A stretch of DNA of 45,531 bases, taken from contig JBGAOY010000032.1 of NCBI GenBank assembly GCA_044221555.1, positions 1 through 45,531 on the forward strand, given 5' to 3'. Below the pieces are notes generated by a model. The model saw nothing but the letters and a program-made list of their open reading frames with translations, did no database searches and was not told where the DNA came from. Positions 33,193 through 41,555 of this stretch are shown piece by piece (positions within the stretch are counted from its first letter, which is position 1; each line of letters starts with the position of its first letter). The position numbers were made by a program, and so were the translations under genes. Source of the DNA: JAEUJM01 sp044221555 (lineage in GTDB: Bacteria > Actinomycetota > Acidimicrobiia > Acidimicrobiales > DATDAH01).

Positions 33193-34476
33193 ATGGCGAC
33201 GACGGAGGTCCTCGTCGGCGCGCGCATCGTCGTCATCGACGACCAGGAGTCCAACGTCATCCTGCTGGACCGGCTGCTGCGCTCGGCCGGCGCCACCCAC
33301 GTGCACCTGGTCACCGACGCCCGCCAGGCGGTACGGCGCTGCCTGGAGGTCGACGCCGACCTGGTGCTGCTCGACCTGCACATGCCGCACCTCGACGGGG
33401 TGGCGGTGCTCGAGCACCTGCGGGCCGCGCTCGCCCCCGACGCGTTCATGCCGGTGCTGGTGCTCACGGCCGACACCACCGACGGCGCCAAGGGCCGGGC
33501 ACTGGCGGCGGGCGCCAAGGACTTCCTCACCAAGCCGCTCGACCGCGACGACGTGTTGTTGCGGGTGCGCAACCACCTCGAGACCGCGGCGCTCTACGGG
33601 CGGATCCGTCACGAGAACCGGCGGCTCCAGGCCGAGTTGGACGAGCGCCGGCGCGAGTCGTCCCGCCAGCAGCGCCGCCACGAGCGGCTCCGGGCCACCG
33701 TCCAGCAACTGCTGGACGACGACGCCATCGAGATGGTCTTCCAGCCCGTGGTCGATCTGGTCAGCGGTGTCGTGGTCGGTGTCGAGTCGCTGGCCCGGTT
33801 CCGCACCCCCGACCGGCGACCGCCGAACGAGTGGTTCGCCGACGCCGCCGCCGTGGGCCTCGCGGTCGACCTCGAGCTGGCGGCCATCGCCGCTGCGTTC
33901 CGGCGCATCCCCGACCTGCCGCCGCAGGCGATGATGGCTGTGAACGTCTCGCCCCGCGTGGCGACCACCGACGCCTTCGCCGCGTGCATGGAGCGCGCCC
34001 ACCCGCAGCGGGTGGTGATCGAGTTGACCGAGCACGTGCCGGTGGACGACTACGACCTGCTGGTCGACCGCCTGGCCCCGTTCCGGTCGCGGGGCGTCCG
34101 GGTGGCGGTCGACGATGCCGGCGCCGGCTACGCCGGGCTCCAGCACATCGTCAGCCTCTGCCCCGACGTGTTGAAGCTGGACCGGGAGCTCACCTCGACC
34201 ATCGACACCGATCCGGCGCGCCGGGCGATGGCCGCGTCGATGGTGCACTTCGCCGGCGAGATCGGCGCCCTGCTGGTCGCCGAGGGCATCGAGACACCGG
34301 CGGAGCTCGACACCCTGCGAGAGCTGGGCATCTCGGTCGGGCAGGGCTTCCATCTGGCCCGCCCCGGCATGCTGCCCCTCGCCGCCGATCGCATCGACGT
34401 CTCGGCGCTGGGTGGGCCCGGCACCGGCATGGTCGAGTCCGGGGGGAGCTGTGAGGCGGTGCCCGGTGAGCGATGA
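33193..34476 (+). CDS. REC-EAL response regulator, c-di-GMP phosphodiesterase
   Basis: A 427-residue protein with an N-terminal receiver domain (acidic pair in VVIDDQES, phosphoacceptor D61, T92, K114), a helical linker (about 130-170) and an EAL domain. Catalytic residues are all in place: E198 (as ESL rather than EAL), N251, E277, the Asp pair D307-D308, K328, E364 and Q384. It should hydrolyse c-di-GMP to pGpG, under control of phosphorylation. No clear Shine-Dalgarno precedes ATG 33193. The stop overlaps the kinase start by 11 bases, so the two are almost certainly co-expressed and probably form a two-component pair. Confidence 0.93.
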   Translation: MATTEVLVGARIVVIDDQESNVILLDRLLRSAGATHVHLVTDARQAVRRCLEVDADLVLLDLHMPHLDGVAVLEHLRAALAPDAFMPVLVLTADTTDGAKGRALAAGAKDFLTKPLDRDDVLLRVRNHLETAALYGRIRHENRRLQAELDERRRESSRQQRRHERLRATVQQLLDDDAIEMVFQPVVDLVSGVVVGVESLARFRTPDRRPPNEWFADAAAVGLAVDLELAAIAAAFRRIPDLPPQAMMAVNVSPRVATTDAFAACMERAHPQRVVIELTEHVPVDDYDLLVDRLAPFRSRGVRVAVDDAGAGYAGLQHIVSLCPDVLKLDRELTSTIDTDPARRAMAASMVHFAGEIGALLVAEGIETPAELDTLRELGISVGQGFHLARPGMLPLAADRIDVSALGGPGTGMVESGGSCEAVPGER

Positions 34477-36754
34477 TCAGCAACCCGACGAGGCGTTCTA
34501 CGAAGGCCTGATCACGACCAGCCCGATGGTGGTGTTCCGTCTCAGCGCGGACGGCCGAACGGTCCGCCACATCAGCGCGAACGCGGCGCGGGTGTTCGGC
34601 TGGGACGCCGAGGCCATGCAGGCCCCCGGGTGGATGTGGCGGGAGGCGGTCCATCCCGACGACCTCGACCGAATCGCCGCCGCGTTCACCAGGTTCGTGG
34701 CCGACCCCACCGAGCCGGTCACCGTGTCGGTCCGCGTCCTGCGGGGCGACGGCGAGCCCCGTTGGGCCGTCGCCCGGTTCCGGAGCGACCCCTCCGGGTC
34801 GAGCGACATCACCGGGTTCGTGCTCGACGCCCATGACCGCGTCGAGGCCGACCGAGCGGCCCATCGCCAGCGTGACCTCCTGCAGGCGGTGCTCGACCAT
34901 GCCAGCGTGTCGGTGCAGGTCAAGGACCTCGAGGGGCGGTTCCTGGTGGCCAACCGCCAGATCGAGCAGGACTTCGGCCTCGAGCCCGGCGCGCTGGTGG
35001 GGGTCCGTCCGCGTGACGTGTGGCCGGCCGACATCGCCGAGGTCTACGAGGCCAACGACCGTGCCGTGCTCGACGCCGAAGGGCCCGTCGAGGTGGAGGA
35101 GGTGGCCGAGCACGCGGATGGCACCCACACCTACATCTCGGTGAAGTTCCCCCTGCGTGACGCCGACGGGGAGATCTTCGCCGTGGGCGGCATCTCGACC
35201 GACATCACCGAGCGCATCCGGGCCGAGCACGAGTTGCGCCAGTCGCAGGTCTTCCTCGACTCGATCATCGAGAACATCCCCGACATGGTGTTCGTGAAGG
35301 ACGCCGAGCAGTTGCGCTTCGTGCGGTTCAACCGTGCCGGTGAGGAGTTGATCGGCCGGCGCCGCGAGGAGCTCATCGGCCGCAACGACCACGAGCTGTT
35401 CCCGGTCGAGCAGGCCGACCAGTTCGTCGCGGCCGACCGCCGCGTGCTCGACCGCGGTCAGTTGACCGACATCGCCGAGGAGGAGATCGACACCGTCGCC
35501 CACGGCCGCCGCCTCCTCCACACGAAGAAGATCCCGATCCCGGGTCCCGATGACGCCCCTGCCTACCTGCTCGGCATCTCCGAGGACATCACCGACCGGC
35601 GGGCCGCCGAGGATGCGCTGCGGGCCGCCAAGGAGGAGGCCGAGCGGGCCAACCTGGCCAAGAGCGAGTTCCTCTCGCGCATGAGCCACGAGTTGCGTAC
35701 CCCGCTCAACTCCATCCTCGGCTTCGCGCAGCTGCTCGAGCTCGACGAGCTGGAGGACTCGCAGACCGAGGCGGTGGCCCAGATCCTGAAGGGTGGGCGC
35801 CACCTGCTCGACCTGATCAACGAGGTGCTCGACATCTCGCGGATCGAGGCCGGGGCGATGGCCCTCTCGCTCGAGCCGGTCGCGCTGGACACCATGGTCC
35901 AGGAGTGCCTCGAGCTGGTGCGCCCGCAGGCGCAGGCCAGGGGGATCGCGCTCGTCAACGAGGACGGTCGCCACCGCCACGTCCAGGCCGACCGGCAGCG
36001 TTTGCGCCAGGTGCTGTTGAACCTGCTCTCGAACGCGGTGAAGTTCAACCGCGACGGCGGCACCGTCACGGTCAGCTGCGACCACGGGGACGACTTCATC
36101 CGCGTGCACGTCGCCGATACGGGCGTGGGCATCCGCCCCGAGCTCCTCGACCGGCTGTTCGTGCCGTTCGACCGCCTCGACGCCGGGGGGACGGGGGTGC
36201 AGGGAACCGGGCTCGGGCTGGCCCTGTCGCTGCGACTGATCGAGGCCATGGACGGCACCATCGAGGTGGCGAGCACGCCGGGCGAGGGCTCGACGTTCTC
36301 GTTCGAGCTGCCGGTGGGCGCCTCCGAGGCCGCGGCCGACGAGTTGCGCAAGGCGCCGGCGACCGTGTCGTCGCGCCTGACCGCGGAAGCCACGTTGCTC
36401 TACATCGAGGACAACCTGGCCAACCTGCGCCTGGTCGAGCAGGTGCTCGTCCGCCGGCCGTCGGTCCACCTGCTGTCGGCCCTGCAGGGGTCGATCGGCC
36501 TCGAGCTGGCCGCCCAGCACCGTCTCGACCTGATCCTGCTCGACGTGCACCTGCCCGACCTCGGGGGTGACGAGGTGCTCCAGCGGCTCAAGGCCGACCC
36601 GGCCACCGCATCGATCCCGGTGGTGGTGATCTCGGCCGACGCCACGCCGCGCCAGGTCCGGCGCTTCGCCGCCCTGGGCGCCGACGAGTACCTCACCAAG
36701 CCACTCGACATCGCCCACCTCCTCGACGTGCTCGACCGCCACCTCGACCGCTGA
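34466..36754 (+). CDS. Three-PAS hybrid sensor histidine kinase
   Basis: The 762-residue protein has three PAS domains in series (about residues 8-130, 135-255 and 260-385; note GRFLVANRQ and the NRAGEELIG segment), then HisKA with H408 in MSHELRTPLNS, an HATPase_c domain (NAVKFN, DTGVGI, GTGLGLA) and a C-terminal receiver with D693. There is no transmembrane segment, so it is a cytoplasmic sensor; PAS ligands could be haem, flavin or redox signals, which the sequence does not tell. GTG 34466 is chosen because gaggcgg lies six bases upstream. Its start overlaps the REC-EAL gene, its likely partner. Confidence 0.93.
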   Translation: MSDDQQPDEAFYEGLITTSPMVVFRLSADGRTVRHISANAARVFGWDAEAMQAPGWMWREAVHPDDLDRIAAAFTRFVADPTEPVTVSVRVLRGDGEPRWAVARFRSDPSGSSDITGFVLDAHDRVEADRAAHRQRDLLQAVLDHASVSVQVKDLEGRFLVANRQIEQDFGLEPGALVGVRPRDVWPADIAEVYEANDRAVLDAEGPVEVEEVAEHADGTHTYISVKFPLRDADGEIFAVGGISTDITERIRAEHELRQSQVFLDSIIENIPDMVFVKDAEQLRFVRFNRAGEELIGRRREELIGRNDHELFPVEQADQFVAADRRVLDRGQLTDIAEEEIDTVAHGRRLLHTKKIPIPGPDDAPAYLLGISEDITDRRAAEDALRAAKEEAERANLAKSEFLSRMSHELRTPLNSILGFAQLLELDELEDSQTEAVAQILKGGRHLLDLINEVLDISRIEAGAMALSLEPVALDTMVQECLELVRPQAQARGIALVNEDGRHRHVQADRQRLRQVLLNLLSNAVKFNRDGGTVTVSCDHGDDFIRVHVADTGVGIRPELLDRLFVPFDRLDAGGTGVQGTGLGLALSLRLIEAMDGTIEVASTPGEGSTFSFELPVGASEAAADELRKAPATVSSRLTAEATLLYIEDNLANLRLVEQVLVRRPSVHLLSALQGSIGLELAAQHRLDLILLDVHLPDLGGDEVLQRLKADPATASIPVVVISADATPRQVRRFAALGADEYLTKPLDIAHLLDVLDRHLDR

Positions 36755-36810
36755 TTCCTCACATGAGTGGGTGCGCCGGCGCGGCGGCCCTCGGGCCGGC
36801 AACGGGCGCC

Positions 36811-38388
36811 TCAGGCCAGCAGCGCCCGCACCGCGCCGATCGTGTCGGCATCGGCGGGGCCCTTGTCGTCGCGGTAGCGGCGCACGCGGGCGAAGCGCAG
36901 GGCCACGCCCCCCGGGTAGCGGGTGCTGCGTTGCACGCCGTCGAGCGCGATCTCCACCACCAGCTCAGGGCGCACCCACACCGTGCCCGCGGTGCGGCGC
37001 GCCTCGATGGCCAGCAGCGCCTCCGTCTGCCAGGTGAGCAGGGCGTCCGTGAGGCCCTTGAACGTCTTGCCCACCATCACGAAGCCCCCCGCCTCGCCGT
37101 GGGCCCCCTCGGGGTCGAGCGCGCCGAGGTGCAGGTTGGAGAGCCAGCCCTGACGCCGGCCGTGGCCCCATTCCGCGGCGAGCACCACCAGGTCGAGGGT
37201 GCGCACCGGCTTCACCTTGCGCCACGCCTTGCCCCGCCGGCCGGCCTCGTAGGTCGAGTCGATGGCCTTCACCATCACGCCCTCGTGGCCGGTGTCGAGC
37301 GCTTCGGCCAGGAAGGCGGCGGCCACCGCTGCGTCGTCGGTCACCACCCGGGGGATGGCCGCCGCGCCGGCGACCCGGTCGAGCGCGTCGTGGCGCTCGA
37401 CCAGTGGCGCGTCGATCAGGTCGGTGCCGTCGAGGTGCAACACGTCGAAGAAGCGGGCGCCCAGGCCGGCGCCGGCGTCGCCGGTGCGGGTGCCGAACCG
37501 GCGCATGGTGTCCTGGAAGCGCTGGGGCCGGGCCGGGCCCGCGTCGGGGTGGTCCGGGTGCTCGGGCTCGTCGTGACCGATCGCCTCACCGTCCAGCACC
37601 ACGTGCGTGCACGGGAACGACCGCACCAGCGCCACGATGCCGGGCAGGCGGTCGGTGACCTCGTTCAGGTTCCGGGTGAACAGGCGGACCTCGTCGCCGG
37701 ACCGGTGGGCCTGGATGCGGGCGCCGTCGAGCTTCCACTCCACCGAGGCCCGGCCGGTGGCCTCGAGCGCGGCGGCCACGTCGGCCGCGGTCGACGCCAG
37801 CATGGGCGACACCGGCCGCAGCACGCGCAGGCCCACCTCGTGCAGCGCCTCCTCGCCACCGGTGCGGGCGAGGACCGCGACCGCGGGCAGGTCGCCGGCC
37901 AGCATGGCGGCGCGACGCACCACTGCGAGTGGCACGCCGTTGGCCCGGGCCACCGCGTCGGTCACCAGCCCCTCGAGGGCACCCTGGCGCAGCTCGCCGG
38001 TGAGGAGCCGCCACAGCAGGTCGGCCTCGGGTGCCGTGGCCCGCTCGAACACCGCGGCCAGCTCGCGGCGGCGGGCACCGACCGAGCCCTCGCCCTCGAG
38101 CGCGGCCAGGCGGTCGATGAGGTGGTCGATGTCGGCGACGGTGAGGGTGGGCTGCGTCGCGGCCCGGCCGGCGAGCTCGGCCGACGGGCCCGCGGCCCCC
38201 GCCACCGTCGCCCAGCCCACGCCGATCCGGCCCTGGCGGGCCCCGCCGGCCAGCATCGCCACCGCCGGCTCGATCTCGTCCACGTCGAGCCGGGCGATCA
38301 ATTCGGCCAGCGCCGCCAGCTTGGCCGTGCGCGACCGCGTGGCCGCCACCGCGGCCGACGTCGCCGCCACCTCCGCGAACCGGGTCAC
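36811..38388 (-). CDS. ATP-dependent DNA ligase
   Basis: A 525-residue ligase with an N-terminal DNA-binding domain (about 1-190), an adenylation domain with motif I EWKLDGARIQAHR (Lys219 takes the AMP), VLDGEAIGHD, FFDVLHLDG, EGVMVKAIDSTYEAG (motif IV), KVKPVRTLDLVV (motif V), and a C-terminal OB fold ending in a Pro/Arg-rich region. It joins nicks using ATP, in addition to the housekeeping NAD-dependent LigA; mycobacterial LigB is the usual comparison. The start is GTG at 38388. It converges with the hybrid kinase gene (56 bases between) and is not next to a Ku or other repair gene, so it is probably not the NHEJ ligase. Confidence 0.92.
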   Translation of the reverse strand: MTRFAEVAATSAAVAATRSRTAKLAALAELIARLDVDEIEPAVAMLAGGARQGRIGVGWATVAGAAGPSAELAGRAATQPTLTVADIDHLIDRLAALEGEGSVGARRRELAAVFERATAPEADLLWRLLTGELRQGALEGLVTDAVARANGVPLAVVRRAAMLAGDLPAVAVLARTGGEEALHEVGLRVLRPVSPMLASTAADVAAALEATGRASVEWKLDGARIQAHRSGDEVRLFTRNLNEVTDRLPGIVALVRSFPCTHVVLDGEAIGHDEPEHPDHPDAGPARPQRFQDTMRRFGTRTGDAGAGLGARFFDVLHLDGTDLIDAPLVERHDALDRVAGAAAIPRVVTDDAAVAAAFLAEALDTGHEGVMVKAIDSTYEAGRRGKAWRKVKPVRTLDLVVLAAEWGHGRRQGWLSNLHLGALDPEGAHGEAGGFVMVGKTFKGLTDALLTWQTEALLAIEARRTAGTVWVRPELVVEIALDGVQRSTRYPGGVALRFARVRRYRDDKGPADADTIGAVRALLA

Positions 38389-38421
38389 GGTCGTGTCCCC
38401 ACGCGGCTCAGGCGCCGCCGT

Positions 38422-38475
38422 CGTTCTGGTGGCTGGGATGCGACGCTCTCACGACAGGATCCAGCCACCAGAACG
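38422..38475 (-). terminator. 15-bp perfect hairpin after the TY-Chap gene
   Basis: Arms at 38422-38436 and 38461-38475 are perfectly complementary with a 24-base loop. The hairpin begins 14 bases past the stop of the leftward TY-Chap gene and before the ligase gene. Confidence 0.75.
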
Positions 38476-38489
38476 GTGGGGCTGCGGGG

Positions 38490-39887
38490 TCACAGGTAGC
38501 CGGCCGTGCCGCGGTCGAGCGTGGGTGAGGCGGTGGTCGTGGCCGGCGAGCTCTCGCCGAACAGGGTGCGGCCACCGAATCGGGCCTGGAGCTCGTCGTC
38601 GAGCTCGTCGGCGGCGGTGCCCAGCATCTCGAGCGCCTGCAGGACGTGCGAGCCCACGTAGGGTCGGCCCGGCACGTCGACGGTGAGCACCAGGGCGTGC
38701 CCGTCCCACAGCGCGGAGATCATCAGGTACTGCCGGTTGATGTCGTTCACCGCCTCGAGCAGCGCGGGGCTGGGGGTCAGGTCGGTGAGGATCGGGGCGA
38801 AGAAGCGGATCACCGGGGCGCCGTGCAGCACCCGGGCGTAGACCGCGGTGCTTCCCCAGCGGATGGGCACGTCGCCGTCGTCGTCGCGGAACACGGCGGC
38901 GTCGGTGAGCACGTGGCGCAGGGTCTGGGCCAGGGCCTCGAACAGCTCCTCGGGCGACTCGGGGCGGGGCAGGTCGACCTCGACGTCGAGGTCGTCGGTG
39001 TCGTCGAGGTGCTGGACATCGATGCCCAGCGCGTCGAGGGAGAGGGGGTTGCCGTCGGCGTCGGCGGCGGTGTACTCGAGGTACGACGGGGCGGCGGCGC
39101 CGTAGATCTGCTCGAGCGTGGCGCAGGCCAGCTGGGCGATGGTGTCGAAGGGCGGTGGCTGGTCGTCCCAGTCCCGGAAGAAGTTGGCCGAGCCGTGCTG
39201 GTCGAGGGCGCCCCGGTCGTCGCCGGGGGCGTAGGTGGGCGGCTGCCAGCCCAGGCGCACCAGCTCGGTGATCTGGTCGACCGACAGCCGCTCGGCGCCG
39301 GCGAGGAAGGCGTTGGCCACCGCCTCGCCCCGGAAGCCCCGCTCGCCGCCCTGGGCGAACTGCACGAAGTACGACGAGCCCTCGAAGGCGCCCTCGTGCT
39401 CCGTGCCGGTGCCCCGCACCGACATGATGAGGTACTGGCCGGGGGTGAGCGCGGCCAGCGTCGAGGCCAGGGCCCCGGCGAACTGCGGCCAGGTCTGGTC
39501 GGGGCGCAGGCTGGACTTGAGCGGCGGCAGCGCGCGCTCGCCCTGGGTGATCAGCTCGCCGAGGACGATGCGGCGCAGGCTCGACTGGTTGCGGCACGAC
39601 GCCAGGTAGGCGGCCTGGCCGGCCGGGTAGCCGATGTCGATGGTGCGGTCGCCGAGGCCGAGGCTGCGCAGCGCATGGACGATGCGGGACCGGGCGGCGT
39701 CGTCGCGGGTCATCCACCCGGCCCGCAGCGCGGGCCAGCGGTCGGCCACCAGCTCGGGACCCGGCCGTGCTCCGTAGGTGGCCTGCAGCCAGGCCGCGGG
39801 GGTCCGGCCCCCCAGCTCCTCGCCGTCGGTGAGGTCGTGGAGCACGCCGGCGTCGAGGTTGTCCCAGTTGAAGTGGGCGTGCGACAC
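38490..39887 (-). CDS. TY-Chap (T3SS/YbjN-type chaperone) domain protein
   Basis: The 465-residue protein has an N-terminal region (about 1-140), a middle domain (about 150-280; QFAQGGERGFRGEAVANAFL, then LGWQPPTYAPGDD) and a C-terminal domain with the YbjN/type III secretion chaperone-like pattern (IRWGSTAVYARVLHG, INRQYLMISALWDGHALVLTV). This is the peptide-binding chaperone family known in actinobacteria, with no proven client. No signal or membrane segment is present. ATG at 39887. It is divergent from the WS/DGAT gene across 160 bases and followed by a strong hairpin, so it is monocistronic. Confidence 0.85.
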   Translation of the reverse strand: MSHAHFNWDNLDAGVLHDLTDGEELGGRTPAAWLQATYGARPGPELVADRWPALRAGWMTRDDAARSRIVHALRSLGLGDRTIDIGYPAGQAAYLASCRNQSSLRRIVLGELITQGERALPPLKSSLRPDQTWPQFAGALASTLAALTPGQYLIMSVRGTGTEHEGAFEGSSYFVQFAQGGERGFRGEAVANAFLAGAERLSVDQITELVRLGWQPPTYAPGDDRGALDQHGSANFFRDWDDQPPPFDTIAQLACATLEQIYGAAAPSYLEYTAADADGNPLSLDALGIDVQHLDDTDDLDVEVDLPRPESPEELFEALAQTLRHVLTDAAVFRDDDGDVPIRWGSTAVYARVLHGAPVIRFFAPILTDLTPSPALLEAVNDINRQYLMISALWDGHALVLTVDVPGRPYVGSHVLQALEMLGTAADELDDELQARFGGRTLFGESSPATTTASPTLDRGTAGYL

Positions 39888-40047
39888 GCCAGGCCTCCGA
39901 TCCGCGCACGCGGCGTGCGAGGGGACCGTAGCCAGCGCGGCGGCGGCTCGGTCGCCGGAACCTCTCGGCGGTCGGCCCCCCCGACCCCGACCGGTAGGCT
40001 CGTCCCGGCCGGAAGGGCGGGCCGAGAGGGCAGGCAGGGAGGTCGTG

Positions 40048-41469
40048 GTGGATCGAGTGAGTGCGGCAGACGCCTCCTTCCTCTACCTCGAGAACGAGGT
40101 GGTGCACCTCCACGTCACCGGGTTGCTCCTGCTCGACCCTTCGACCGCGGAGAAGCCGGTCACCTTCCGCCTGCTGCGGTCCTACGTCGCCAGCCGGTTC
40201 GACGTGCTGCCGGTGCTCCGCCAGCGCCTCGTCGAGGTGCCCTACGCCATCGACCACCCCGAATGGGTGGACGACCCGGCGTTCGACATGGACCGGCACT
40301 TCCATCGCCACCGCCTCCCGCGCCCCGGCACGCTCGACCAGCTGGCCGAGTACATGGGCCGGTTCGCGTCCGTGCCCCTCGACCGGTCGCAGCCGCTGTG
40401 GGACTTCGTGGTGGTCGAGGGCCTCGCCGACGGGCGCGTGGCGATGGCCACCAAGATGCACCACTGCCTCGTCGACGGCGTCTCGGGGGTGGAGATCATG
40501 GCCCACCTCCTCGACCTGTCACCCAAGCTCAGGGTGCGCCGGCGACGCGCCCGTTGGGAGGCGCCGGCGCTGCCCGAGCGCAGCGAGGTGGTGGCCGACG
40601 CGGTGTGGCACCGCCTGGCCACGCCGATGCGCCCGGTCCGCGCCGCCACGGGTGCGGCCACCTCGCTCGTCCAGGCCGCGGGCACCACCGCAGGGCGGTG
40701 GCTGCGCGGCGCCCGAGCCGTCGCCCACCCCGTCAACGCGCCGCGCACCCGCCTCAACGGCTCGATCACGCCGAACCGGTCGGTGGCCTTCACCACCGTG
40801 CCCCTCGACGAGCTCAAACGGGTCCGCGCCGCGCTGGGCACCACGGTGAACGACGTGGTGCTGGCCATGTGCACGGCGGGTCTGCGGTCGTACCTGTCCG
40901 AGCACGACACGCTGCCCGACCGCGCCCTGGTGTGCTCGGTGCCGGTCTCGGTGCACGGCGAGAGCGCCGATCATCGATCCACCAACCAGGTGTCGAACAT
41001 GTTCGTGCACCTGCCCGTGCACCTGGCCGACCCCCTCGAGCAACTGGCGACGATCCACGAGGGCACCATCGGGGCCAAGGAGGTGCAGAGCGCGGTGGGC
41101 GCCACCATGATCGGTGATGTCGTCGAGCTGCTGCCGCCCACGCTGTTCAGCTGGGCCGCCCGGATGTACTCGCGGGCCAGGATCGCCGACCGGCTGCCGC
41201 CGGTGCACAACCTGATCGTGTCCAACGTGGTGGGCGCCCCCATGCCGCTGTACTTCGCTGGCGCCGAGGTGGTGGGCATCTATCCGTTCGGCCCCCTCAT
41301 GGAGGGCACCGGCCTGAACATCACCGTGCTGTCCAGCAACGGCCAGCTGCACATCGGCGTGATCGCGTGCCCCGAGTTGGTACCCCACCTCGACGAGCTG
41401 CGCGACGCCATCCTGGACGGGCTGGAAGCCCTGTCCGCCGCCGCGGCTGCCGCCGACGTCGACCCCTGA
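40048..41469 (+). CDS. Wax ester synthase/diacylglycerol acyltransferase
   Basis: The 473-residue protein has the WS/DGAT active-site motif HHCLVDG (H138, H139, D143, G144) and the family's C-terminal NLIVSNVVGAPMPLYFAG and GLNITVLSSNGQLHIGV segments. It makes triacylglycerol or wax esters from acyl-CoA and an alcohol or diacylglycerol, as storage lipid in actinobacteria. GTG at 40048 is chosen with GGGAGG five bases upstream; a GTG at 40045 is too near. It is divergent from the TY-Chap gene and convergent with an alpha/beta hydrolase gene that may act on related lipids. Confidence 0.95.
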   Translation: MDRVSAADASFLYLENEVVHLHVTGLLLLDPSTAEKPVTFRLLRSYVASRFDVLPVLRQRLVEVPYAIDHPEWVDDPAFDMDRHFHRHRLPRPGTLDQLAEYMGRFASVPLDRSQPLWDFVVVEGLADGRVAMATKMHHCLVDGVSGVEIMAHLLDLSPKLRVRRRRARWEAPALPERSEVVADAVWHRLATPMRPVRAATGAATSLVQAAGTTAGRWLRGARAVAHPVNAPRTRLNGSITPNRSVAFTTVPLDELKRVRAALGTTVNDVVLAMCTAGLRSYLSEHDTLPDRALVCSVPVSVHGESADHRSTNQVSNMFVHLPVHLADPLEQLATIHEGTIGAKEVQSAVGATMIGDVVELLPPTLFSWAARMYSRARIADRLPPVHNLIVSNVVGAPMPLYFAGAEVVGIYPFGPLMEGTGLNITVLSSNGQLHIGVIACPELVPHLDELRDAILDGLEALSAAAAAADVDP

Positions 41470-41510
41470 CCACCCGGAACTCTTGGTGAGAACCACCTGC
41501 CGGGTGGTTC
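41469..41510. terminator. Bidirectional terminator with two alternative stems
   Basis: ACCACCCGG (41469-41477) can pair with CCGGGTGGT (41500-41508), and GAACCACC (41490-41497) with GGTGGTTC (41503-41510; 5-base loop). The right arms overlap, so the stems exclude each other. It lies between convergent genes. Confidence 0.7.
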
Positions 41511-41555
41511 AACGACAGAATTTCCGGGGTGTGCGGACCGACGGGGCCCGCCGGC

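Noticed and set aside
36811..38388. NHEJ ligase (LigD-type) assignment
   Set aside because: No Ku gene, polymerase or phosphoesterase domain is adjacent or fused; the layout fits LigB-type ligases.
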